From the NCBI GenBank assembly GCA_017454585.1, contig JAFTCU010000035.1, positions 1 through 7,442 of the forward strand: DNA of 7,442 bases, read 5' to 3'. The notes beneath the pieces are model-generated. The model did not search any database. It had not been told where the DNA came from and saw only the letters and a list, made by a program, of their open reading frames with translations. Positions within the stretch are counted from its first letter, which is position 1. Each line of letters opens with the position of its first letter. The stretch is from Thermoguttaceae bacterium (lineage in GTDB: Bacteria; Planctomycetota; Planctomycetia; Pirellulales; Thermoguttaceae). This document shows, in pieces, positions 1-5,557 of the stretch. A program made the position numbers and the translations under genes.

Positions 1-1
1 A

Positions 2-301
2 ATGAACCTCCCCGTCTCCGGCGGCGGCTACTTCCGGCTTTACCCCTACGCCCTGACGCGGCATTTCCTTAGGCGCATCAATCAAAAAGAGGGTCGGCCG
101 TTCATTTTCTACGTGCACCCGTGGGAGGTGGACCCCGAGCAACCGGTCCTTCCGTTCGGCTCCCGTGCGACCCAGTTCCGGCATCGGGTCGGACTGAAAC
201 GGAATTTGGCGAAACTGAGAAAACTTTTACGTGATTTCCAGTTTTGCACACTCTCTGAGGCGATTCAGGTCGAAAAAGAGAAAACAGGAAATTTTAAGTA
301 G
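2..301 (+). CDS. XrtA-associated polysaccharide deacetylase, C-terminal fragment (5' end outside window)
   Basis: This is the last roughly 99 residues of a protein that starts before the window. The reading frame is open to the left edge, so the methionine at base 2 is probably internal. The segment has GGGYFRLYPY near its start and FIFYVHPWEVDPEQP about 25 residues later. This is the pattern I know from the C-terminal DUF3473 region of polysaccharide deacetylases encoded in exosortase A (PEP-CTERM) loci. Those enzymes are thought to remove N-acetyl groups from an exported polysaccharide; the catalytic NodB-type domain would lie upstream and is not visible. The reading ends at TAG 299-301, 23 bases before a glycosyltransferase of the same locus type, which supports the call. 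The family assignment rests on motif memory and context, and catalytic competence cannot be judged from this fragment. Confidence 0.78.
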   Translation: MNLPVSGGGYFRLYPYALTRHFLRRINQKEGRPFIFYVHPWEVDPEQPVLPFGSRATQFRHRVGLKRNLAKLRKLLRDFQFCTLSEAIQVEKEKTGNFK

Positions 302-324
302 TCAAATTTTCCCTAAAAAACGGA

Positions 325-1554
325 ATGAATATTTTATTCATCACGCACCGCTTCCCCTACCCGCCGAACCGCGGTGACAGCATCCGGTCGTTCCACTTTC
401 TGGAACGTTTCGCGGCCATGGGCTCCGTCTCACTCGCGTCGCTTTATGATGAGGAACCATCTGCAGAAACGCGTGAAGCGCTGGGGAAACTCTGCCAAAA
501 CGTCGTGGCCTGCCGGTGGGGGCACAAACGCCGGTGGTTTCGCGCCGCCTGCGCCCTGATGAACGGGAAAACCATGACGGAGGGCCTTTTTTTTCGTCAC
601 GAATTCCGAAACAAACTGAGGAAACTCGTTTCCCAGACCCAGTTCGACCGGATCGTCGTTTTTTGCTCCAGCATGTTCCAGTACCTCGACGTTCTGAAGG
701 GGACGCGGAACGAACAGACGCCGGTCGTCGTGGACCTGGTGGACGTGGACAGTCAGAAGTGGTTCGACTACGCTGAAAAGGCGCGCGGCTGGAAACGGCT
801 CGTTTTCAGGACGGAGGGCCGACGGCTGCGAAAGCTGGAAATCCAGATCGGAAACCGCTGCTCCGCCCTGCTCGCCGTCACTCCCGAGGAGACCGCCCTT
901 TACAAAAGTTTTGCGGTGGGGAAGATCCCGGAATCCCTGCGGATCGAGACGATCCCGAACGGCGTGAAGACCGATTTCTTCGACCCAACACTTCCAGAAC
1001 TGGCGGCGATCCCCGAGATCCCGCACCGGCTGGTTTTCGTCGGAGCGCTCGATTACCGCGCGAATGTCGGCGGCGTGGAGTGGTTCGTCCAGCACGTTCT
1101 GCCGCCTCTGCGGGGACGATTCGCCGACTGTCAGTTCGATGTCGTAGGGAGCAATCCGGTTTCCTCGCTCGTTCATCTGGCCGAAACGGAACCGGGAATG
1201 GATCTGGTCGGAACCGTTCCGGATGTTCGTCCGTATTTAAAGCGTGCGTCTGTCGTGGTGATTCCGCTCCAGGTCGCCCGCGGCTTACAAAACAAAGTGC
1301 TTGAGGCGTGCGCGATGGCGCGGCCCACAGTCGTTTCGCCCTGTGCGGGAGAAGGCATCCAGCGTCTGACCAATGACGATTTTCGGGTCTGCGCCGAGCC
1401 GGAGGAGTGGGTCGAAACCCTCACAAGACTTTTCCTCTCAAACGAGGAACGCGCAGCATTAGCCCAGCATGGGCAGGAACTCGCAGAACAAAATTACGGC
1501 TGGAACGCTCAGCTGCGAAAGCTGGAAAACGTTCTTGAAGTTGTCAACAGATAG
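325..1554 (+). CDS. PEP-CTERM/XrtA system glycosyltransferase (GT-B fold, TIGR03087-like)
   Basis: A 409-residue cytoplasmic glycosyltransferase, predicted to move a sugar from an activated donor onto a lipid-linked or growing exopolysaccharide acceptor. The N-terminus MNILFITHRFPYPPNRGD (residues 1-18) followed by IRSFHFL closely matches the start typical of the exosortase-associated glycosyltransferase family, so the ATG at 325 is favoured although its ribosome binding site is poor (only CGGA directly before it). The C-terminal donor-binding half has FVGALDYRANVGGVEWF, then RGLQNKVLEACAMARPTVVSP at residues 319-339 with Lys324 and Glu327, and Gly342-Glu343-Gly344, as in GT4-type enzymes. 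Length is normal for the family. It follows the deacetylase by 23 bases and precedes the ligase-like gene, a gene set expected of an XrtA locus. Donor and acceptor sugars cannot be told from sequence. Confidence 0.88.
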   Translation: MNILFITHRFPYPPNRGDSIRSFHFLERFAAMGSVSLASLYDEEPSAETREALGKLCQNVVACRWGHKRRWFRAACALMNGKTMTEGLFFRHEFRNKLRKLVSQTQFDRIVVFCSSMFQYLDVLKGTRNEQTPVVVDLVDVDSQKWFDYAEKARGWKRLVFRTEGRRLRKLEIQIGNRCSALLAVTPEETALYKSFAVGKIPESLRIETIPNGVKTDFFDPTLPELAAIPEIPHRLVFVGALDYRANVGGVEWFVQHVLPPLRGRFADCQFDVVGSNPVSSLVHLAETEPGMDLVGTVPDVRPYLKRASVVVIPLQVARGLQNKVLEACAMARPTVVSPCAGEGIQRLTNDDFRVCAEPEEWVETLTRLFLSNEERAALAQHGQELAEQNYGWNAQLRKLENVLEVVNR

Positions 1555-1594
1555 TTTTCAGTTGTCAGCGGAGGAACCGAAAACTAAAAAACTC

Positions 1595-1600
1595 AAGGAG
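1595..1600 (+). promoter_or_regulatory. Candidate ribosome binding site for the ligase-like gene
   Basis: AAGGAG lies 12 bases before the ATG at 1613, a slightly long spacing; a second weaker AGGA at 1606-1609 is closer. It supports the start at 1613 over the in-frame upstream ATG at 1469, which lies inside the preceding glycosyltransferase gene. Confidence 0.5.
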
Positions 1601-1612
1601 AGAACAGGAAAG

Positions 1613-2929
1613 ATGAAAGGCGTACTTTTTGTATATATGCTGGCCACTCTGGGAATGTGCTGTGGCTTTTTCTCACCTTTCATCGGAGTTTGCATTTACG
1701 TTCTGTTCGGTGTGATGGCTCCGAACGCTCTATGGTACTACTCTCTTCCTCCAACATATCTGAATACCGGGTTTGGTTTCTCGGAAGTCGTCGCGTACCC
1801 GATGATCCTCGGCTGGTTTATGAACCGCTGTGGAAACTTAAACATTGGAAAGGCGTACATGCCACTTTTCCTTCTTTGCGGATACAATCTCTGGGTTTTT
1901 ATTTCCATGATGTTTACGAGCTGGTCACCCGCTGGTTTCGCTCAGGTCCTTATGAATGTCCGCCTCCTTTTGGCGATTTTCATCGTAATTTCTCTGTGTG
2001 ATACACTTCAAAAACTCCGAATTATTATCTGGTGCCTCGTATTTGGTTCAGGGTTTGTGGCTTATGAGCTTAACATGTCGTACCTGAGCGGCTTTAACCG
2101 CCTTCAGATGGTCGGTTACTCCGGGATGGATAATAACTTCTTCGCCGTCTCGATGGTGGTCGGTGCCGTGGTGGCGTTTTTCACCGGCCTGTCCGAACGG
2201 AATATCGTGTTAAAAGGCCTGGCGTTTTTGGCCGCAGTACTTCAGGCACACGTGGTGATGTTTTCCATGTCCCGTGGCGGTATGCTCGGGCTTGGCATCG
2301 CAGGCTTCTTTGCTTTTCTTACTCTTCCAAAGACGGGGAGCAATATGGCCCTCTATGCGCTCTTTGTGGTCGTAGGTATTTCCCTGTTCGGCCCCAGTGC
2401 GCAGGAACGTTTTTTCTCATCCTTCAAAAACATGGAAGACCTGGACGGTTCCGCCCAGTCCCGTTTGTTCAGCTGGAAGAACTGTATGGTTTCGATCAAA
2501 GAGAAACCGTTATGGGGGGTGGGTGTGCAAAAATGGGCCACTTATTCCGCTTCCCGGTTTGGCGTGACACTGGAAGCGCACTCAACCTGGCTCCAGGCGG
2601 CCGTAGAATCCGGAATCCCAGCCCTTTTCTTCCTTTTGGGATTTTTCATGCTCACGGTTCTGCGGCTTATTCCGTTCGTTTGGGGGAGTCGAAAAGTACC
2701 TGACCCCCGAATAGCAACGTATATGCAAATGACCATCACAGGTACAATGGCGTACTGCATCTCCGCCCAGTTCGTCTCGTTGTATGCCATGGAAAACGTT
2801 TTCTATATGGCGACGGTGGGACTGGTTTGCCTGAAACTCGTCCACCTGAAGCAGGTCGCGGACGCGGAGGAAGAAACCGCCCGAATGTTTGAGATGCGTA
2901 AAGAAATGGAATATTCCCTGATGAGTTAA
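1613..2929 (+). CDS. O-antigen ligase-like membrane protein, exosortase A-associated (putative O-glycosylation ligase)
   Basis: A 438-residue polytopic inner-membrane protein resembling the Wzy/WaaL superfamily subgroup found in exosortase A loci (TIGR03097-like). It is expected to transfer or polymerise an undecaprenyl-linked glycan on the periplasmic side. The N-terminus MKGVLFVYMLATLGM runs straight into hydrophobic helices and then FFSPFIGVCIYVLFGVMAPNAL, the typical opening of this subgroup. Many further hydrophobic segments follow. SRGGML at residues 220-225 and the loop containing KPLWGVGVQKW, then His323-Ser-Thr-Trp-Leu and Glu332-Ser-Gly, match the conserved Wzy_C loop of ligases. 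A longer in-frame version from 1469 would overlap the previous gene by 86 bases and add a hydrophilic tail unlike the family, so it was not used. The C-terminus is charged and probably cytoplasmic. Ligase and polymerase cannot be separated by sequence alone. Confidence 0.82.
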   Translation: MKGVLFVYMLATLGMCCGFFSPFIGVCIYVLFGVMAPNALWYYSLPPTYLNTGFGFSEVVAYPMILGWFMNRCGNLNIGKAYMPLFLLCGYNLWVFISMMFTSWSPAGFAQVLMNVRLLLAIFIVISLCDTLQKLRIIIWCLVFGSGFVAYELNMSYLSGFNRLQMVGYSGMDNNFFAVSMVVGAVVAFFTGLSERNIVLKGLAFLAAVLQAHVVMFSMSRGGMLGLGIAGFFAFLTLPKTGSNMALYALFVVVGISLFGPSAQERFFSSFKNMEDLDGSAQSRLFSWKNCMVSIKEKPLWGVGVQKWATYSASRFGVTLEAHSTWLQAAVESGIPALFFLLGFFMLTVLRLIPFVWGSRKVPDPRIATYMQMTITGTMAYCISAQFVSLYAMENVFYMATVGLVCLKLVHLKQVADAEEETARMFEMRKEMEYSLMS

Positions 2930-2935
2930 ACCTTT

Positions 2936-3895
2936 ATGAGAGCTTCCAATTCCATTTTTGCCAATGACCCGGTTGCCGGCACGGACCACTCCGCCACGCT
3001 GGCGATTTACCGAATCACGCTCCTTGGAGCATTCCTGAACCTCGTCCTCGTCGTCATTAAATTCGTCGCGGGGTTTCTTGGGAACAGTTCCGTCCTGGTG
3101 GCGGACGCCATGCACAGTTTGAGCGACTTCGTGACCGATTTCGTTCTGATCCTCGGCGCGAAATACTGGGCTGCGGACGCGGATGAGGGCCATCCCTATG
3201 GCCATGCCAAGCTGGAAACCATCGTGACCCTTTTCATCGGAGTCGCGCTGATCATCGTCGGCGGGCGGCTGATCCTCGGGGCCATTTCAACGCTGAGCTC
3301 CATGATTTTCGACGAATCGTACCACCACTCCATGCCGGGAAGCATCGCGTTCATCGCCGCTCTGGTTTCGATCCTCGTGAAAGAATTTCTGTACCGGATC
3401 ACGGCAAAAGTCGGGCGAAATGTTCATTCCTCGGCCGTCGTGGCGAATGCGTGGCATCACCGGTCCGACGCGCTGAGCTCGATTCCCGCGGCGCTGGCGG
3501 TCGGCTGCTGCCTCCTCTGGGGCGAAAAGTACGCATTTCTGGACCCGGTCGCGACGGTCCTCGTCGGCGGGATGGTCTTTTATGCCGCCTGGACCATTCT
3601 TTATCCAACGTTCGGAACGCTGATGGACGCGGGAGCGTCGAGGGAAACCATTCAGAAAATCTCAGAAATAGTGAAAGCCACGCCGGGGGTCAGTAACCCG
3701 CACCACATCAGAACCCGCAGCATGGGCCAAGGGTACGACGTGGATCTTCACGTTTGGGTCAATGGAACCATGACCGTCCACGAAAGCCACCAACTGGCCC
3801 ACACCATCGAAAAAACGCTCAAGCAGGCCCCCGATCTGAAGATCCTCGACGTCATCATCCACATCGAACCGGAAGGGGAGACCGGGGAAGATTAA
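2936..3895 (+). CDS. Cation diffusion facilitator (CDF) family metal exporter, probably zinc-type
   Basis: A 319-residue inner-membrane antiporter predicted to export divalent metal from the cytoplasm in exchange for protons. The N-terminal portion (about 25-215) has the six-helix CDF layout. Helix 2 carries His60-xxx-Asp64 (ADAMHSLSD) and helix 5 carries His174-xxx-Asp178 (NAWHHRSD), the two halves of the transport site. His86 and His90 in GHPYGHAK correspond to the conserved loop after helix 2. Residues from about 215 form the cytoplasmic ferredoxin-like dimerisation domain, with His-rich stretches (HVWVNGTMTVHESHQLAH and VIIHIEP). An HxxxD/HxxxD site is usual for zinc-type members, whereas iron/manganese-type members often have DxxxD; the zinc call is an inference. 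The ATG is only 6 bases after the previous stop with no clear Shine-Dalgarno, so translation may be coupled. Its link to polysaccharide genes is unexplained. Confidence 0.9.
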   Translation: MRASNSIFANDPVAGTDHSATLAIYRITLLGAFLNLVLVVIKFVAGFLGNSSVLVADAMHSLSDFVTDFVLILGAKYWAADADEGHPYGHAKLETIVTLFIGVALIIVGGRLILGAISTLSSMIFDESYHHSMPGSIAFIAALVSILVKEFLYRITAKVGRNVHSSAVVANAWHHRSDALSSIPAALAVGCCLLWGEKYAFLDPVATVLVGGMVFYAAWTILYPTFGTLMDAGASRETIQKISEIVKATPGVSNPHHIRTRSMGQGYDVDLHVWVNGTMTVHESHQLAHTIEKTLKQAPDLKILDVIIHIEPEGETGED

Positions 3896-3911
3896 AGACG
3901 GAAATCTGAGA

Positions 3912-4718
3912 TCACTGGTAAACCCGGACGTAATCGATCTCGTACGTCATCGGGAACGCGGAATCGTCGATCCCGTGCTGACCGCCCCAGCCGCCGCCGA
4001 TCGCCGTGTTGATGATCAGGTAGTGCGGTTTGTCGAACGGCCACGGGTCGATCTGCATGTCGCCTCGCTTGAACGTGTAGTAGAGATGATCGTCCACGAA
4101 AAAGTCCATCTTGTCGGCCGTCCACTCCACCGCATAAACGGCAAAGCGGTTTTCCACGTTTTCCAGACGAATATGATCCCCCTTGCCAACGTGATGGCCG
4201 TCGTGAGCCGCGTGGACTGTCGCATGGATCTGGGTCGGGTTGAAACCGACGTACTCCATGATGTCGATCTCACCGCAGCGCGGCCAGCCGATTTGGTGAA
4301 TATTCGTGCCGAGCATCCAGATGGCGGGCCATGAGCCGCGGCCGGTCGGGAGTTTGGCGCGGACTTCGATTCGGCCGTAGGTCCAGGACGCTTTGCCCTC
4401 GGTCGTAACGCTCCCGGACGTGTATTTCGCCTTCTGGCCATTTTCTTCGTAATCCTCGCGGAAGCTCTTGATCACGAGTTTTCCGTTCTTCAGGAAAACG
4501 TTTTTCTCGCGTTCTTTCGTATAGAACTGGGCTTCATTGTTCCGCACAAAGCCGTGCTCGTAGCCCCATTTGGCGGGGTCGGGGAGGCCAGTGCCTTTGA
4601 ATTCATCGTTCCAGACGAGCTTGAGCGTCTGGCCGTCGTGCGTCTTGACGGTCTGCGGAACGCGCGCCAGGCAGAGCGCAGGCAGCAAAATGGCGAGGCA
4701 GAAAATCAGTTTTTTCAT
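3912..4718 (-). CDS. Secreted glycoside hydrolase family 16 protein (laminarinase/beta-glucanase-like)
   Basis: A 268-residue exported endo-glucanase candidate. MKKLIFCLAILLPALCLA is a signal peptide with probable cleavage after Ala18; the cysteine at 16 lacks a good lipobox. The rest is one GH16 jelly-roll domain: LVWNDEF near 34-40, NVFLKNGKLVI, YTSGSVTTEGKASWTYGRIEVRAKLP, then GRGSWPAIWML. The catalytic motif Glu150-Ile-Asp152-Ile-Met-Glu155 follows, with Glu150 as predicted nucleophile and Glu155 as acid/base. The domain ends at YEIDYVRVYQ. This ExDxxE form is the one seen in beta-1,3-glucanases and relatives, so laminarin or a related glucan is the likeliest substrate, but GH16 also holds other activities. 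There is no carbohydrate-binding module, PEP-CTERM or type IX sorting tail. The start at 4718 has AGGA 8 bases upstream (4727-4730). It converges on the metal exporter gene with a 16-base gap. Confidence 0.93.
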   Translation of the reverse strand: MKKLIFCLAILLPALCLARVPQTVKTHDGQTLKLVWNDEFKGTGLPDPAKWGYEHGFVRNNEAQFYTKEREKNVFLKNGKLVIKSFREDYEENGQKAKYTSGSVTTEGKASWTYGRIEVRAKLPTGRGSWPAIWMLGTNIHQIGWPRCGEIDIMEYVGFNPTQIHATVHAAHDGHHVGKGDHIRLENVENRFAVYAVEWTADKMDFFVDDHLYYTFKRGDMQIDPWPFDKPHYLIINTAIGGGWGGQHGIDDSAFPMTYEIDYVRVYQ

Positions 4719-4742
4719 GTTGGTTTTCCTTTGAGTCAGAGG

Positions 4743-4755
4743 TTAAATGATTTAA
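4743..4755. promoter_or_regulatory. 13-base palindrome upstream of the GH16 gene, possible operator
   Basis: TTAAATGATTTAA is a perfect 6-1-6 palindrome whose nearest base is 25 bases before the GH16 start codon. Its position fits an operator overlapping the promoter or leader. Its odd-centred shape loosely recalls the 7-1-7 boxes of Fur/PerR proteins, but only part of the consensus half-site matches. In AT-rich DNA such a palindrome can arise by chance. Confidence 0.3.
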
Positions 4756-4825
4756 ACTCATAATTGAAGGAAGTTCCAGAAATCTCCCATTCCAAACACC
4801 AAACCCGTTTCACTTTAACCCTTTC

Positions 4826-4963
4826 ATTTAAACACGGATTTTCACGGATTCAAAGGATTAAAAGGGTTTCGTTGATTTGATAAAAAAAGGAGAATAAGAT
4901 TAAAAAATTCTCGTTGAATAATCTGTGGAAATCCCTCTAATCCGTGAAAATCCGTGTTTAAAT
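4826..4963. repeat. Long inverted repeat element (34-base arms, 70-base spacer)
   Basis: The arm at 4826-4850 and the arm at 4939-4963 are perfect reverse complements over 25 bases, with core cacggattttcacggatt. After a 4-base poorly paired interval, pairing resumes for 5 bases, so arms 4826-4859 and 4930-4963 pair at 31 of 34 positions. The spacer 4860-4929 holds a further 6-bp stem (GAGAAT 4890-4895 with ATTCTC 4907-4912) and two copies of TCGTTGA (4869-4875, 4911-4917). Each arm is itself built from short related words (AATCCGTG, AATCTGTGG). A transcript from either strand could fold into one long hairpin. There is no transposase and no clear target-site duplication. It could be a MITE-like insertion, a dispersed intergenic repeat, or a structured leader or terminator. 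Confidence 0.85.
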
Positions 4964-4984
4964 TGAGGTTTGAACCAAACCTCA
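4964..4984 (-). terminator. Perfect 9-bp hairpin, possible weak terminator of the Fur-family transcript
   Basis: TGAGGTTTG (4964-4972) and CAAACCTCA (4976-4984) pair perfectly around a 3-base loop. It lies 64 bases beyond the stop codon of the Fur-family gene and directly adjoins the right arm of the long inverted repeat. On the minus strand it is followed by an AT-rich stretch (ATTTAAA) but no T-run, so it is not a canonical intrinsic terminator; it may be part of the repeat element. Confidence 0.35.
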
Positions 4985-5048
4985 CTTACTCTTGGGAAAA
5001 GAGGGTGATGTTTTTGAAACTTCCTTATATTCAAACAATTTAGTGGAC

Positions 5049-5507
5049 TTAAACCCGTTCATTTTTCATGGATTCCGCGGCACACTTCCGGCACAAACCC
5101 TGAAAATCGATCGTGTAGTCCAGAACGATGGCCCCATCCGGAACGTACTCCGATGGAAGGGTGAATGGAACTTCCTCGCCGCACGGAATATCGTAAACCG
5201 CCCCACAATCGACGCAAATCAAATGGTGGTGCGGATACATGAACGCATCGTAGCGCATCGAGGAGCCAGGATGGTTCAAACGGCGAATGATCCGGCATCG
5301 GCTGAGCTGCTCCAAAATTCTGTAAACGCTCATCCGTGAGACTCTCTCGCAAGCTGGATGAAGCCTTTCAAAAATCATGTCAGGTGTGGGATGATTGTGC
5401 ATTTCCCGGAGCGTCTGATACACGAGAAAACGCTGGACCGTGGCTGCAAGGCCATGCTGGTTACACAGTTCGCGAAAAGCGATAAATTCCGGGTCGTTTT
5501 TCGTCAT
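5049..5507 (-). CDS. Fur-family metal-dependent repressor, PerR-like
   Basis: A 152-residue cytoplasmic DNA-binding regulator. The winged-helix part (about 1-85) contains LAATVQRFLVYQTL and SRMSVYRILEQL. The dimerisation and metal part contains HHHLICVDCG at 93-102 and CRKC at 139-142, so Cys98, Cys101, Cys139 and Cys142 form the structural zinc site. Lined up from memory with Bacillus subtilis PerR, all five regulatory ligands are kept: His39, Asp87, His93, His95 and Asp106 (PerR His37, Asp85, His91, His93, Asp104). The aspartate at the last position is a feature of peroxide sensors, where Fur and Zur proteins usually have glutamate. The likely role is therefore iron/manganese-dependent repression of peroxide-defence genes. 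The ATG at 5507 has GAGG 5 bases upstream; the longer form from TTG 5546 was rejected. It follows tyrA by 50 bases. Confidence 0.9.
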   Translation of the reverse strand: MTKNDPEFIAFRELCNQHGLAATVQRFLVYQTLREMHNHPTPDMIFERLHPACERVSRMSVYRILEQLSRCRIIRRLNHPGSSMRYDAFMYPHHHLICVDCGAVYDIPCGEEVPFTLPSEYVPDGAIVLDYTIDFQGLCRKCAAESMKNERV

Positions 5508-5512
5508 TTTAT

Positions 5513-5516
5513 CCTC
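5513..5516 (-). promoter_or_regulatory. Ribosome binding site deciding the start of the Fur-family gene
   Basis: GAGG on the minus strand, 5 bases before the ATG at 5507. It makes that start much more likely than the in-frame TTG at 5546, which would add 13 residues before the usual N-terminus. Confidence 0.6.
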
Positions 5517-5557
5517 GTTCCACTTGAGTTTCGAGTAAGGCCTCAAACCCGATCAAA

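Larger units (their letters stand above)
4719..5048. other. 330-base AT-rich intergenic region
   Basis: This is the only non-coding stretch over 300 bases. It lies between the end of the Fur-family gene and the start of the GH16 gene, both on the minus strand. It is clearly more AT-rich than the genes around it. It contains a 13-base palindrome near the GH16 start, a long inverted repeat and a short perfect hairpin, listed separately. I see no credible small gene, tRNA or riboswitch in it. The GH16 promoter presumably lies here on the minus strand, but I could not pick a -35/-10 pair with confidence. Confidence 0.7.

Noticed and set aside
430..1176. A 248-codon open frame on the minus strand inside the glycosyltransferase gene
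   Set aside because: Its protein has no recognisable domain and it lies wholly opposite a well-supported gene, so it is a shadow of GC-rich codon use.
1469..1612. Longer N-terminus for the ligase-like protein from ATG 1469
   Set aside because: It overlaps the glycosyltransferase gene by 86 bases and adds a hydrophilic 48-residue leader unlike the family, while ATG 1613 has a purine-rich ribosome binding region and a family-like membrane start.
2582..3205. A 207-codon open frame on the minus strand across the ligase and CDF genes
   Set aside because: It spans the junction of two well-supported plus-strand genes and its translation is low in recognisable features.
3889..3907. Possible bidirectional terminator between the convergent CDF and GH16 genes
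   Set aside because: Only a 5-bp AT-rich stem (AGATT/AATCT) is present with no T-run, too weak to call.
4992..5339. Plus-strand 115-codon open frame after the intergenic repeat
   Set aside because: Most of it is antisense to the Fur-family gene, with no ribosome binding site or recognisable domain.
5508..5546. Longer N-terminus for the Fur-family protein from TTG 5546
   Set aside because: TTG is a weaker start, the extra residues do not resemble the family, and ATG 5507 has a well-spaced GAGG.
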